Shown: positions 10,472 to 23,298, numbered from the stretch's first letter. The stretch: DNA of 64,000 nt from Astragalus membranaceus (GCA_039519185.1 CM076848.1:55702778-55766777); one strand, 5' to 3'. A program made the numbers and translations. Notes: generated by a model not told the origin, from the sequence alone.

Positions 10472-11935
10472 TGATAACCTTATTTTATATAGGTTATTTA
10501 TGCTCCTAATACTTAAGTTATGCTTATTTCTCAAGTAATTTTAGTACTTAAATATGTGAATATATGAATACTAGGATAAATATAGATTATAAGTCAATTC
10601 CTTAAAAGTTGGGCATAGTCAATGCCTTTGTGAATATGTTTGATGTTTTGCTTTAGCGCTGCAGCGTGTGCTATCAAGGAAACGCTACAGCGTTATATGA
10701 CGGCTGACTATTAAGATATTTGTGTAGCCACTTGAGAACATGATGAGCCATCACCCTTATCTCTTCCTCTCAGCTGGAATTGTTGACTTTCAAGTGGATG
10801 CTAAATTACACTTGGCGCCTCCTAAATGGAACCCATGTGATAGTTGTTGTATTCCATCATTACCACTTTTTGTAAAGTGCTTTAAGGATAATATCTAAGT
10901 TTAATAATTATCATGTAATATTATTATACTATTAAGACTTAGATATTATTTAGATTAATTAAGATTGCTTCGCCAAGAGGTAACTTACGTAGACAAGTGT
11001 GAAAACTTGAAAGAAGAACTACATACATACGTAGTAGCCACTCTCCATTGACACACTTTTGAGCTTTTATTTTTAGCATAGTTTTCTAAGTTCTCATAAA
11101 AAGGTTTTGCTCACGCCTCAACTTCATCTCTTGTATGCTACTTGGGATCATTGGAGTGCATCTTTTGCAACCACTCTTCTCTTGTCTTCATACGGTAATA
11201 CATACTCTCTAGTTGTATTATGTTGATGGAACTTGTGATGAGCTAACTTTGTTGTAGTTGGATTGTTCTTGGTATGTAATGAACCTTGAGTAACTTTTAT
11301 ATAATATTATGATGTTTGTGTTTTATTCCTTGTGTCATAATACTTTCAATCTTGGTTTGGGAATGATCAACTAAAACAAGGTAACTTTGTGGATACAGAC
11401 ATGGTTCACAAAGAGAACTCAAGGAATGATATGAATGAAAACCCTTTAAAGACATTTAAAGGAAGCACTACTTAACTCTAGACATAGGGGAGTAGTAGTT
11501 CATAAGGCAAATGTTGTAAGAGCTTAATATACAGGGGTAAAACTTATTTAGAGCCTAGACATAGGAGTCTTGTAACATAGCCCTGACGAAAGTGACTGAA
11601 AGGCACGCCACCAAGGCGCTACAGCGTCTAAGGATTCTGAAGCGCTACAGCGCTTAACGCTACAGCGTCTAATATTATCTGAACATTACTCTTGGGAACT
11701 TACATGCTATTGAGCTATCCAACTCACTTTTAATTACTGCAAATTTACTCCTGTTTTATCACAACTTATAATGTTTACAACTCTTCACTTTCACTTGTTA
11801 CTTAATTCTTTTCACTAAGATTCTAATCACTTAAACTTCATAGATTAATTCCAATCCCTGTGGGAACGAACTTTACTTATCAATATATTACTTGTTGCGA
11901 TTGTGTATACTTGCACATCATCTTTTCGCACAACA
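10472..11935 (+). repeat. 5' LTR of element c
   Basis: 1,464 bp, TGATAACCTTATTTT to CTTTTCGCACAACA. It carries five exact CGCTRYAGCG words at 10657, 10683, 11617, 11643 and 11658, the last three within 51 bp. The same five recur in the 3' LTR. Confidence 0.94.
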
Positions 11936-11941
11936 AGTTTT

Positions 11942-11959
11942 TGGCGTCGTCGCCGGGGA
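11942..11959 (+). other. Primer-binding site of c (tRNA-Asp type)
   Basis: TGGCGTCGTCGCCGGGGA lies 6 bp after the LTR, at the same spacing as in element A. It fits the tRNA-Asp complement TGGCGCCGTTGCCGGGGA with two differences. Confidence 0.78.
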
Positions 11960-12154
11960 TTGCATTTAATTTTTATTGTTTAAAGTTTTTAGTAAACTTA
12001 GTGCCTATTTTACACTGGTGTGTTGTTTCTTGTTGCTGCAGCAGTGAGCGCTACAGCGTATGCCCCCAGGTCTCAACCACCAGAATTTGAACCATACTCA
12101 GAACCAGAGAGAAGGTTCAGGAAGCTAAGACATCTTCACAGGCTCAGACCCACC

Positions 12155-13019
12155 ATGTCAGAACATAGTCATAGAACCAATTCTGGTAGAGCTACCACTC
12201 TACATGGCAGATCTAGCTCTGGTAGAGGAGGAACTGAACCAGGTGGAAGGGGTAGAGGTAGACATCAGCAGCCACCCACTCCAACCTTACATGACCAAGA
12301 GGACTGGTATAGACATCAATTCATAAATGAAGGACCTGCTCAAATGGTAAATGACAGAGATAGACCAATGAGGGACTATGCTGTGTTTGATCCACAAACC
12401 ATGGAGACAAGCATAGCAAGACCTACTCTCAACATAGCTCAGTTTGAATTCAAACCTATGATGTTCCAAATGTTGCAAACAGTGGGACAATTTGGTGGTG
12501 CTCCTCAAGAGGACCCATATTTACACTTAAAGCAATTTTTGGAAGTCTGCAGTAACTTCATCATTCCAGGGGTAAGTGATGATGCATTCAGATTAAAACT
12601 TTTTCCTTATTCCTTGAAGGATAGAGCAAAGGCTTGGTTAACTTCTCTTGAGCCTAACTCTATCCATACTTGGAATGAAATGGCTGAGAAATTCTTAGCA
12701 AAATACTTTCCCCCAAGTAAGAATGCAAGAATGAGGAATGAGGTTACTGCATTCAGACAAAGAGATGCTGAAACACTGTTTGAGGCATGGGAGAGATGGA
12801 AAGAGCTGTTGAGAAAGTGCCCTCATCATGGTATACCTGTGATTATCCAAATGGAGACCTTCTACAATGGACTAGATCCAACAACCAGACAAATGCTAGA
12901 TGCTTCTTCAGGGGGTGTGTTGTTGAAAACCTCCTATAATGAGGCATGTGAACTGATTGATGACATTGCCACAAATAGCTATCAATGGCCTACAGAAAGG
13001 TTAGCTCAGCAAAAGAAGG
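12155..13019 (+). CDS. gag of element c, N-terminal part (split by d)
   Basis: Athila-like capsid protein. I choose ATG 12155 because it sits in a strong context (CCCACCATG) and is followed by the Gly/Arg-rich tail G-R-S-S-S-G-R-G-G. In-frame sequence upstream is open to about 12020 but has no better ATG. Seen: M-R-D-Y-A-V-F-D-P near 12369, F-K-P-M-M-F-Q-M-L near 12450, A-F-R-L-K-L-F-P-Y-S-L near 12585 and M-A-E-K-F-L-A-K-Y-F-P-P near 12679. The frame is cut at 13019 by element d at the GAAGG duplication and continues at 26815 (K-K-V-A-G-V). Gag forms the particle that packages the element RNA. As it stands the protein is truncated inside d. Confidence 0.9.
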
Positions 13020-16000
13020 TGTCATACCCCAATTTTGTCCAGCTTAGATCAAAACCCTAATTTTCCACAACAATAAATAAGTTGAGGAGTGAGAAGCATC
13101 ATGCATTGCATTTTGAGTCCTAAAAGTCATTCCAAAGTTTCTAAAATCATTTTTAGAGTTGAAATGCACTTTTTGGGTAAATTAGGTTTTTTTGAGTCCA
13201 AAAGGGTATTTTGGTCATTTCACAATAAAAATGATAATTCCTCATGAAGGTCATTGAGCATGCATTCTAAGATTCTAGAGGTCATTTCTAGGGTTATAGA
13301 TTCATTTTTGAAGTGGAAACGCATTTTTCGGGCAAATTAGGGTTTTAGCATCAAAAAGGGTATTTTGGTCAATTGTAACGTTTTTTTTCAAAAAGGCTCA
13401 AAAAATATATATAATTAAAAATATGAAATCTGAAATCAAAAATGAAAAATGAATAATAAAATAATATTGGATGTTTATTGTATTTTTAGAATTAGGGCTA
13501 ATTCCTTTTAGGTGCTTTTTGCTTTTATCCATTTTTGGCCAAAGTAAGCACCAATTTCACAAGCAAACCATCTCCCTCACTCCACCCTCAAGCTCCACGC
13601 CTCCCATCACCTTCAGCCCACATCAAGTTCACATCAAGCCTTTCATCAAGCACACCTTTGAATACACAACATGTTTTTACCTTCCTTCTCTCTACACCAC
13701 AAAATACACACTAATTCCTTTACTTCCCTCTCACAACCCTTAACCCATGAGAGCTTGAGGCTACTCTGATTTTTTTGACCCTAGCACACAATACTCTCCT
13801 CTCCTCTCTCTCAAAAAAACCGAAACCCTCTCCTCCATCTTCTCTACACAATTTCTTCAACCATAAAATACCAAAGCTTGATAATCCTTCATCTATTCAA
13901 TAACTCTCCTTCCAAGCTTCCATAATCATCCAAGTTTCATCAAAATCCACCCAAGGAAGAGGATTTGCGTAAGGATCTAGATTGTTGGAGGTGTTCTTCA
14001 AGTGTTCTTGCACCTATTTTACATCTTTATTCCTTTTCTAGTTATTTCTTGAGGTAAGCCTATTATCTCTTGCATTTTAATTATTAACATGTAAATCTTT
14101 CTTCTACTCCTCTTTCCTTTCTCAAAAGGCTTAGAGGACTTGTTTCCAACATTATGACAAGGACATTGGGAGTCTTGGGTGTTGGCAATGAGTCCTTGGC
14201 CTTGAGGGGAATTTTCTTGTGTTTTAACCATGTAGTTTGTATTTTCACACTCATTTTCTCACTTTTCCATAAATAGAGGGCTTTCACATATTATATGCAT
14301 CTTCTTGTTCATATCATAACTTGCAAGTTGAATTTTGGCTTGATTTATGGGTGTAGGGGTTTCGGTTTTGAGCCTTAGAATTTAGGGTTTTTGTTGCTTT
14401 CTTTTCACTCCTTGATTTATGTAAATAAAATGCATGATGTGCTTGATTTGCATGATTTGTTCTATGTGTTGATTATGAGTTTTGGCATGAAAAATTTGGT
14501 GTTTATGCTCATATAGGGGTTCGGCCATAGAGCCCATTTTTCTGCATATTTTAGTGCTCAAAATGTGTTGTTTGATCTTGTGTAGATAAGTGTAATTGTG
14601 TTAGTGTGTTTTTGACTTTTAACCACCTTTTTACATTTTTACTTTACCATTTCATTAAGTAATTACCATTTACTTTTTTTTACATTTTTACTTTACAATT
14701 TCATTAAGTAATTACCATTTACTTTTTTTTACATTTTTACTTTACCCTTTCATTAAGTAAATACCATTTGCCTCATGCATTTGTACTTTACCATTCACTA
14801 ACTTTTTACTAAAAGTTTTACTACTTGTCAATTTGCAAAAAATACCCAAAATATTTTCACACTTTGCATTTCATCACTTGTGTGACACATTCTTATGTTT
14901 GCACATTAATGCTTGCATACTTTCATATGCTTACATGTTCATGCATTCTTATATGCTTATGCCTCTTGCATTCTCATACTCTCTTACATGTTCATGCATC
15001 CATTAATATCATGTCTTGCATTCATTATCATATGATCATGCATTCATTAACATGATATCTTGCATTCATTTTCACATGTTCATTCACCTAACCTAGAATA
15101 CTCTATACCTATGATTAATTGTATTTCTTTGTCCTTGATGCCATTTGAATGTCTTGACTTAATTGTGCACAAACCCTTTTGCACAATCATGTGCCCTTAT
15201 AAGACTACCAACATGTGTAGCATGGAGATATATGTGCCCCTCTTGAGATTGCTCCCAACTTGTGTAGCAATTCCCCTTCACACACAAACACAATTGTTTT
15301 GAGAACTTTGTCTCGCATCTTTGTCAATTAAATCTCTTGATTATATCGGCATGCTTAATCTTAGTTGATGGTCAACATGTTCATGATCGCTTGATTAGTT
15401 GAATATGTTTGAACTTCATTCATTCATTTTGCATTTGGTTTTGGACATAGAATTCGATTGAAAATGATTTATTTATTTTCTAAAAAACTGTTTTCCAAAC
15501 CCATTAATTTTCGAAGCATTTTCAATAAACAAAAATAAGCAAGTAGTGGAGGTCACCCATAACTTTTGTTAGTTTGATCTCTATGAACGGTCTTCAATTT
15601 CGCATGAGTACTTAGCGATGATTACCCATAACCTTAGTTAGTTTAATCATTCGCTAATGCTCGTCCTACTTCGAAAACCTTTTCAAAACCAAAGAGCTAG
15701 AACTACGTCGCTTTGATTCCCATTTGGGATACGTAGGAGCGAGTCACGTCCTCGTCAAGCACAACAAACCAAAATTAATTCGATTGCGAAAGCCTTTTTT
15801 GATCATCTAAAATAAAAACCGATTATCATTAATGATCACTCGCGCCGTTGCTGTTTGGTTGTTAATGATAATTTCATTTTCAAAAGAGTTAGTAGCGCGG
15901 CCACTCTAAACCGTTGTTGTTTGGTCGTCGCGAACACTCGAATCAAAAGCAAAACCGATTATCGTTAATGATCACTCGCGCCGTTGCCGTTTGGTTGTTA

Positions 16001-16530
16001 ATGATAATTTCATTTTCAAAAGAGTTAGTAGCGCGGCCACTCTAAACCGTTGTTGTTTGGTCATCGCGAATCCTCACTCCTACTGCGAAAACTCATCTAA
16101 ACAGACTAAAAAACAAAAACCTTTTTAGGACAACCAAGAACTACGTAGCTTTGAATTCTCCATCGCACCAGGAGATACGTAGGAGCGAGAGGCCAACTCT
16201 CGTCAAGCGCCAAAAATAAAAATTTTCATTAAGTCTTCTCACTCCCTTTTCAATAAAGAGGCAAAATAAAAGCATTTTCAAATCAACACTTCAAACCACA
16301 CATTTAATTAAAGGTTCCCTTTCGGTAGAAAGGAGGTACGGGGTGCTAATACCTTCCCCATGCCTAATCGACCCCCGAACCCATATCTCTAGTTTTCGAA
16401 AGACCATCCGCCTTGTCTAAAAGACCTTTTTTCAATGTTTTGGTCTTAAAATTAAAATATTGGTGGCGGCTCCATACCTTTTCCACGTTGTACAATGAGA
16501 AGTCCGAACCGGATTTTTTGGGGTGCAACA
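13020..16530 (+). repeat. 5' LTR of element d (3,511 bp)
   Basis: It runs from TGTCATACCCCAATTTTG to TTTTTTGGGGTGCAACA. Internal repeats: three ~54-bp units of ACATTTTTACTTTAC type (about 14630-14770) and two 136-bp units starting near 15817 and 15953 (CCGATTATCRTTAATGATCA...). Short open stretches inside (for example 13471-13743, 14825-15302) recur identically in the other LTR only because the LTRs are duplicates; none resembles a protein. Confidence 0.95.
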
Positions 16531-16532
16531 GC

Positions 16533-16550
16533 TGGCGACTCCACTGGGGA
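16533..16550 (+). other. Primer-binding site of d
   Basis: TGGCGACTCCACTGGGGA begins 2 bp after the 5' LTR. Ogre/Tat elements are known to use tRNA-Arg as primer; the exact tRNA here was not verified. Confidence 0.65.
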
Positions 16551-18406
16551 CTTTTCTTTTTTTAAGTGGGTCAAGCCTAACTAATTAAGATGTGTGGTTT
16601 AATGTATCGTTGATTTGACTGATACCTTGTTTGCCTTCATTCTTTTTCCTTTCTTTCTTATCATTAATTGTAGGCATACGCATTTGTCTTCTTCTATGTT
16701 TGTTCCCTATCTCCTTTTCTTTTATTGCTTATGCTCATGCATTTCTCCCCAATTCTATCCGGATCCCCCCTTCTTGGCTCCCTTTCTTGAGGTAAGCAAT
16801 GTACCTGATTGTTGTTGAAACCCCAGGCTAGCTTATTTGATATTGAACCCTAGTGTAGACGACATGTTGTTACCTTGCTTTTTCTGGACTGTTCTGGCGT
16901 CTCACTTGCAGGTGGGGTAATATGTGTCGGGTAGTTTTAAGTGGTACGCCCTTACCACACACACTCACACCCTTATGATTATGTGCTTTGAGAGAGGCCC
17001 AAAACCCAAGGTCTGACAAGACTTAGGGGAGTGGAAACGAGTAGTGACTGGCAATTGGACTGTTGTCCTTCCGACTCTCACGAAAGTTTCAGCCAGAGTA
17101 TGCTCTTTCATGATGCCTCACACCAGATGGCGTTCCATCGTTGTGGGTGCTACTGTGAAAGAGAATTAGCTTTGGTAACCTGGTGAGGAAGTGACTAGAA
17201 CCCACATGGGAGGAACATTTGAGTTGTCCTAGAACCTAGGTCCCCACCTTCGTAGGACACAAGGGGCATACCAAATTGTGTGTTGCAGCGTAATATAGAC
17301 ATGTTTTCAAAAAGAGCAGGAGGTTTTTTAAATAAAAAGTAGAGAAAGAGCTGCCGTTGTAGCCTTTCTTCTGTCGGTCCGTACGAAGTGACATATGGCC
17401 CACTCTTTTCAAAAAAAGAGAGAACGAGCTGCCGTTGTAGCCTTTCTCTTACTATGGCCATGTGAAACCACGTATAGCCCGCATTTTTCAAAAAAAAACA
17501 AAAAGAAGTATCTTGCATCCTGCATCATTGCATCATTACATCATTGCGTCATTTGCATTAACTAAAGTTCCCATTTTGAAAAGAATCATTCATCTTGCAT
17601 TCCCTTTCATTACATAAAGATAAAACAAAAAACAATTATCATCTGCATAGCATAAGCATTTCATTTATAATCATGCAAAAATCTTCGTCAAGTTCATCCA
17701 AGACGAGGCATTCATACATAAGCATTATTTCAAAAAAGACACGGTAGAACTACGTACGCTTTGATTCCTCATCACAGTGAGGATACGTAGGAGCGGGTCC
17801 GCCCCGTCAAGCATAACAAATGAAAAAAGCCATTTTGAAAAAGCATCATTCTTGCATTCAAAAATGCATTGAAATTTTGTATTTCATCTTGCACCAAAAA
17901 AAAAACAATTTTTTTTTTAATTTTTTAGAATAAGTACACTTCTCAAGTGGTCATTTTTCCATGCATTTGCATATCATGATCTGTACAATAAAGGTTTTGA
18001 TGAGAGACGAGACGGTTTTGCAAAATAGTCATTCCCCAAAAAAAAAAAAAAAAAAAAAACTCAAGGTGTTCCAAAGTACCCAGTTCTCGAGTCAGCAGCT
18101 CATTCACATAACTTCAAAATTTTTGCATCTCATCCATCCCATGATAAAAGATTAAAATTGTTCATAAGTTTTTCTATCATGTGAAGCATTCTTCTAGGCA
18201 TGCACGCCATGTGCAGTCGCCCCTGTCCGTGTCCGTCAGTTTCCCTGCTTTATCATCATTTCCCGTCCTAGTCTAGCCCCGCCCGTAAAGCCTAAAGTGT
18301 CGCATGCATTTGTTCAGTCATTCGTTCTTGCGCTTATGTTGTGTGCCCTGTTATCTCTAGAAAGAGGCCAACTGGTTTGCTGATATCCGCTTCAGACTCA
18401 AGATTC
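16551..18406 (+). other. Leader of element d, non-coding
   Basis: 1.86 kb between the primer site and gag without a supported protein. Ogre elements often carry an extra ORF here, but no open frame longer than about 110 codons is seen on either strand. A 64-bp-type repeat (GAGCTGCCGTTGTAGCCTTTCT, split over about 17346-17370 and 17407-17450) and a long A-run at 18037-18058 are the main internal structures. Confidence 0.6.
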
Positions 18407-19834
18407 ATGGCGACCAATCAAGGAAACCTAGTGATTGAGAATCCCGGCAATTCAGGTCTAGATAATCCGATTATGGAAGTCCTCAAGCAGCTAGTCCAAG
18501 GGAATCAGGCACTAGTCCAAGAGAATCAGGCGTTAAATAATAAAGTCGGGGTGATAGAAATGCAGATGGATGCGATAAGAATGCAGATGACTGAAATGAT
18601 GGGCACCCTGCAAGCTTTGAAAAACGGGACCACTACCGAAGGTACTGCTGTTGTAAACCCAGGTGGGGCCGCAACCATTCTTCCTACCTCGGGACCCGCT
18701 GAAGCTGTGACTGCTATTCCCCATCCGGGATCTGGGGTTAATTATCCTGCTCATGCCCTGGGAGGTGTTGATCCACATGAAGTTTCTCTTTTCAATATGG
18801 ATAGTGATCCTCAAGGTCACCTATTTGAGAACTCTCAACCCAGAGATCAGTTGCATGAGTTGGAAAAGCGCTTAAAAGCCATAGAGGATTCAAAGACCAA
18901 AGCTAAAGACGTCCGTGATCTATGTCTTGTTCCAGACTTGGTTATTCCCCCAAAGATGAAGGTGCCAGTCTTTGACCAATATTGTGGTACCAGCTGCCCA
19001 AATAGACACGTAACCATGTACGCCCGAAGGATGACCGCATACAATCACGACGACAAACTGCTCATCCACTACTTCCAGTACAGCCTAACTGGGGCATCTC
19101 TGGATTGGTACATGCAGTTGCAGCCTTCCGACGTCCACAGTTGGAAGGACCTTTCTGAAGCTTTCTTAAAGGAGTACGAATACAACAAAAACGTGGCTCC
19201 AGATCGGATTCAGCTGCAGTATATGAGCAAGAAAGATCATGAGTCCTTTAAGGAATATGCTCAAAGATGGAGGAGCATAGCTGCTCAGGTGAAGCCACCA
19301 TTGACTGAAAAGGAGATGGTGTACATGTTTATGGAGACTCTCCCAGCTGTTTTCTATGAACGTCTGGTTGGAAGTGGGTCCTCAAGCTTCTCAGATGTGA
19401 TCAAAGTAGGGGCAAGACTTGAAGTCGGGATGAAGAGAGGAAGAATCCCCTGCAATCCTACTGGCGCCGACAATGCTAGTGATTTGCCCGCAAGGAAAAA
19501 TGGAGAAATCAATGCTATAGTGGGACAAGGAAAGTCACGTCAGTACGACCCCATTCCTGTGTCGTACACTGATTTGTGCAGCTATCTAATCAACCATAGG
19601 TTGATCTCTCCTCGTGGGATGAAGCCAGTCCAACCTCCATTCCCAAGAAGGTATAATGCAAAGGCTACCTGTGAATTCCATTCTGGGGCAATTGGTCACT
19701 CTACTGAGAACTGTCATCCTTTGAAGCAGTCGGTTCAGGATCTTATTGATACAAAACAGTTGACCTTTGATGAGGGAGGTGAAGGACTAAACCCTTTGAG
19801 ATCAGGGCTGTCAGGCCGGGATGGCAGTAGTTGA
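18407..19834 (+). CDS. gag-like protein of element d (475 aa)
   Basis: Ogre/Tat-type Gag. ATG 18407 (M-A-T-N-Q-G-N) is chosen; an in-frame upstream start at 18341 would add 22 unlikely residues. The first ~100 residues form a Gln/Asn/Met-rich likely coiled coil (repeated L-V-Q-x-N-Q-A-L). A retrotransposon gag domain spans about residues 180-360: F-D-Q-Y-C-G-T, M-Y-A-R-R-M-T-A, L-I-H-Y-F-Q-Y-S-L-T-G-A-S-L-D-W-Y, E-S-F-K-E-Y-A-Q-R-W-R and P-L-T-E-K-E-M-V. A Cys/His segment (C-E-F-H...G-H-S-T-E-N-C-H, about 445-460) resembles the modified knuckle of Tat gag proteins. The frame is fully open, so the capsid may still be made. The stop at 19832-19834 is followed by no pol. Family assignment is firm; activity is inference. 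Confidence 0.88.
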   Translation: MATNQGNLVIENPGNSGLDNPIMEVLKQLVQGNQALVQENQALNNKVGVIEMQMDAIRMQMTEMMGTLQALKNGTTTEGTAVVNPGGAATILPTSGPAEAVTAIPHPGSGVNYPAHALGGVDPHEVSLFNMDSDPQGHLFENSQPRDQLHELEKRLKAIEDSKTKAKDVRDLCLVPDLVIPPKMKVPVFDQYCGTSCPNRHVTMYARRMTAYNHDDKLLIHYFQYSLTGASLDWYMQLQPSDVHSWKDLSEAFLKEYEYNKNVAPDRIQLQYMSKKDHESFKEYAQRWRSIAAQVKPPLTEKEMVYMFMETLPAVFYERLVGSGSSSFSDVIKVGARLEVGMKRGRIPCNPTGADNASDLPARKNGEINAIVGQGKSRQYDPIPVSYTDLCSYLINHRLISPRGMKPVQPPFPRRYNAKATCEFHSGAIGHSTENCHPLKQSVQDLIDTKQLTFDEGGEGLNPLRSGLSGRDGSS

Positions 19835-21924
19835 AGAAGATCGAGGTGTTGATCGTCAAGCATTTGTGTCTTCGTCATGCATTTTCACGTAGTTTTCAGT
19901 TCAAAGCAAATTTTATGTAGTGCAATCCTCTGGCTCTGCCCAAGGCCTTAGGATATTTCAATAAGGGCACATGTTTCCTTGTCAGCATCGTCATTTATAA
20001 AAGTTACCCTTTTCAGTCACTTTTGTTCAAGATCGTCATTGCCCTGTTTTATCATAAGTCCATCAGTGCATATTTGACTTTTAGTTCAGTCTAACGCTTT
20101 AAGTCCTCCATGTTGGGGCAAGACTGTGATCACTAATTTTCCTTGTTAATATCATATTCCTTCAGTGCAAGTCTTTCAAAAGATAATAATAAACAAGAAA
20201 ATAAGCTCGCTAGGTGGAAAACCCGCAAAGGGCGGCCTAGGCAAAAAAAAGCGCCCGATGGATCGAAAACCCGCAAAGGGCGGTCCAGGCAAAAGTTAGG
20301 GCATAAAAAAAAAGAGAAAAAATGCAAAGAAAGGAGCAAACACATATAGATAGATGAACCGTTATCTTGTTTTACAAAAATAAATAAGCCATCGGGATTT
20401 GAGATGAAGTGTGGCCACCTCCCTATACCCTCAAGAACCCAAAATCCCAGAAAGTCCCTTTCCTACCTACCTTAAGCCAAGAAAAACCAAACTCGAAAAT
20501 ATACCCTCTAATCACCCTAGACAAGGATCACTTCAAATATCAAAAACAAAAATAGTGCATCAGCTCACTCGACTCAAAAGCAAAGAAAGAAGAAAAGTCT
20601 GAAAAATGAAACAAATGAGTCAAAAAAAAAAATCAAAAAGACAAAAAATAATAAGTTGTGAGCTGATACATGTTGCCACAAAGCACAAGAGACCCTTGTC
20701 TCGATAAATCTTCCAACACCTGGTTCCATAAACCTTCAAACACTTCCTTTGGCCCCAACACCAAACCCCTCAGCCATTCTACCATGAGACACAAATTTGC
20801 CTTAACAAAGCCCAAATAAGCCCAATAACCATCTCCCTCATAGACCGTTAACCGTCAACCAACGCCGAACAAAACTCATCCTCCCATTAGCCTCAAACAC
20901 TTCATTAAGCATAACTATCCTTCCTCCACAAAACACCACAATCCTGAAAAGTCCATTCCGATCAATGACCGATTGCTTTTGTTCTCTCAGATTCTAATTT
21001 TAGGACGAACAAGCTTATCTATGTACAATGTGTTTGCTCAAAAGAAAAAACAAACGATCAGAAAAAAGAAAGCTGATCAAGAAAGAATAAACCCTCAGAA
21101 AAAAAGAGAACTGAGGAAACAAAAACGAACAGTCAGAAAAAAGAAAGCTGACAAAATAAAAAAAAAGAGGGACTTGCACTCCAAAACACACTCAAGTTGC
21201 ATTAAAACAAGGTTTAGTGATCACCAAGTAAGGTTTCTTTCATGCCAAAAGTTGAGACATTCACAGAGAACCAAAGATTTTCACTGAGAACACCACTCAG
21301 ATCTAAAAGTTGGGGTATTCTCTTCACAACCTGCCCACCCTAGTCCGGGGAGAGTCTGTTCAGTGTCCATCCATGGCCATTCATCCTTTCACCCGGTGTC
21401 AGCCATGGCACTAGTTCCTGCGTATTTGCTCTTTCACTCCGCTTCCTTTCACACTCCGGACAGGAGCAAGTCATTCATTCACAGTCGCCGAAGGCCCGAA
21501 TTGGGGGCAGTCTGGCATTCATCCCAAACACTCACCTGGCGTCTGCATGTTCATGTGTGTTCACTTGGCAATGTTTCATAGAGAAAGCACGAGATTGTTA
21601 TTGAAGGTTCAGTTATCATGGAATGGAGGAAAACATAAATGGGTTTGCTTGTAAATAATAACCTTGAGAATACCGCGGTTTAAATCAAAACTAGTTTTTC
21701 CAAAGAAAAAGGATGATCAAATTCACCCCCACTTTTGCATCCAAAGTCTCGCGTCTCATCATTATGAAAATATTCACAAAAAAAGTATTTGAATACCCCA
21801 AAAAAATTTTGTCATATCATGCATCAAAATACTGCATTTGCATCCTCACATAGCAAAAAGACAAATAGGAAAAATTCTTTAACCAGCTATCTCAGCACAT
21901 GAGGGGGTCGCCTAAAGTTGGCCG

Positions 21925-22170
21925 CTTGTAGGGCTTTAGTGCTCGCCTTAACCCTTAGGGATTAGGTTGTTATCTTGTAGGGCTTCAGTGCTCGCCTGGA
22001 TCCTTAGGGATTAGGTTGTTATCTTGTAGGGCTTCGGTGCTCGCCTGGACCCTTAGGGATTAGGTTGTTATCTTGTAGGGTTTTAGTGCTCGCCTGGATC
22101 CTCAGGGATTAGGTTGTTATCTTGTAGGGCTTTGGTGCTCACCTTAATCCTTGGGGATTAGGATGTTTTA
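21925..22170 (+). repeat. 49-bp tandem repeat, five copies, inside element d
   Basis: Units start at 21925, 21974, 22023, 22072 and 22121, with a partial sixth at 22171. Each begins CTTGTAGGGCTTYRGTGCTC and ends AGGGATTAGGTTGTTAT. The exact 49-bp spacing with few substitutions marks a minisatellite. Ogre elements are known to carry such arrays in their 3' untranslated region. Confidence 0.92.
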
Positions 22171-22677
22171 CTTGTAGGCACTTGAATTGTTGATCCTTAA
22201 CCAAAATAAAAAGGAAGAAAATCAAAAATAGCATCTCATAGCATCCATCATTCCATTGAAATCATCACATCACATACACTTTGCATAACATACATTCACA
22301 CTCCATTTACATAGATATCTGCATTCCATAGAAAAAAAGAGCAAATAAGAAAGGAGAGAAGAAAATCACAGAAGACGGAACATAAAAGAACACAACATTT
22401 TCACATCATTCATCATTCTCATATCATCCATACCAGTCATCACTCCATGGCATCAAACAGTACATTACGCCTTCAAACTCGCATCTCAGAAGAGCGAAAG
22501 AATAACAAAAGGAAAAGAAGAGAAAAATCAAACAGAACAGGCATCCCACCAAAGTCAATCATTGCATTCATGTGCACCCCAAACATGCAAGTGCACGCAT
22601 TTCATGCACCATCCAAGAGAAAAGTTACTTCGGACCAGAGAATCCCAAAAATCTCATTTTTAGAAAATCATCAACCC

Positions 22678-22776
22678 CGAGTTAGTAAACTCCATCAACC
22701 CTGAGTTAGTAAACTCCCTCAACAGAGTTAGTGAACTCCCACAGAGTTAGTGAACTCCCACCGAGTTAGTGAACTC
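22678..22776 (+). repeat. Short tandem repeat GAGTTAGTRAACTCC, five copies
   Basis: Copies begin near 22678, 22702, 22724, 22743 and 22762, 19-24 bp apart. Each contains the imperfect palindrome GAGTTAGTGAACTC. Confidence 0.85.
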
Positions 22777-23008
22777 CTTCCACAGATCACAACATTGTGT
22801 ACGAGCACGCAATGGATCCATCAGACTTCGTCAAGTCCTTCGGATTAGTTGTGTCAGCCTAAGGCATAGCGTAAATCCATTGATCAAATCAGTTCCGGAC
22901 CTGATGTTGATCGGTCGCTCGAAAAGGCCACCCCCCCAGAGCTCGGACTCGACAAGAGTCCGTTAGAAGGTTTTAGGCAGCCTCCGAATTCCCAATTTAC
23001 CGCTTTCT

Positions 23009-23150
23009 GCACGCCAAGTGCCCGTTTTACTTTTCTGTCTGCATGCCAAGTGCCCGTTTTACTTTTCTGTATGCACGCAAGTGCCTATTTTACCTTTTCT
23101 GTCAGCACGATAGTGTTCATTTACTGTTTTCGCATCGACACGAAAGTGTC
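23009..23150 (+). repeat. 32-bp tandem repeat with CAAGTGCCCGTTTTAC core
   Basis: Clear copies start at 23009, 23041 and 23073, followed by two weaker ones to about 23150 (GCACGATAGTGTTCATTTAC). This is a third tandem array just upstream of the 3' LTR. Confidence 0.8.
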
Positions 23151-23298
23151 TACCTTTCCAAAAAAGAGGGAGAAAATTCGGGTTTCTCCAAATGGACAAA
23201 ATTGGTATAATTTCTGAATTCTTTATTTCTATTTTACCTTCGAAATATGTCTCGCGCAATTCATATTTCTTGGTAAAATCCAAATAAAGAGGGGCAGC

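Larger units (their letters stand above)
19835..23298 (+). other. 3' region of element d without pol, repeat-rich
   Basis: 3.5 kb with no RT, RNase H, integrase or protease motif in any frame. It holds a two-copy ~57-bp repeat with GGAAAACCCGCAAAGGGCGG-like cores (about 20215-20300), Lys-rich low-complexity sequence near 21040-21180, and three tandem arrays annotated separately. It ends in the polypurine tract AAAGAGGGGCAGC (23286-23298) before the 3' LTR. Short open frames here (for example 20973-21287, 22447-22704) are composition artefacts. Confidence 0.7.

Noticed and set aside
13471..15302. Several short open frames (67-90 codons) repeated exactly at 23750-25581
   Set aside because: They lie in the two LTRs of element d and are identical because the LTRs are duplicates; composition is low complexity and no family is recognised.
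20973..21287. Lys-rich 104-codon open frame in element d
   Set aside because: Low-complexity AAA/GAA sequence in the 3' region; no domain and no relation to pol.
21925..22170. Regular 49-bp repeats that could suggest a CRISPR array
   Set aside because: Repeats are directly adjacent without unique spacers and the DNA is plant; it is a minisatellite.
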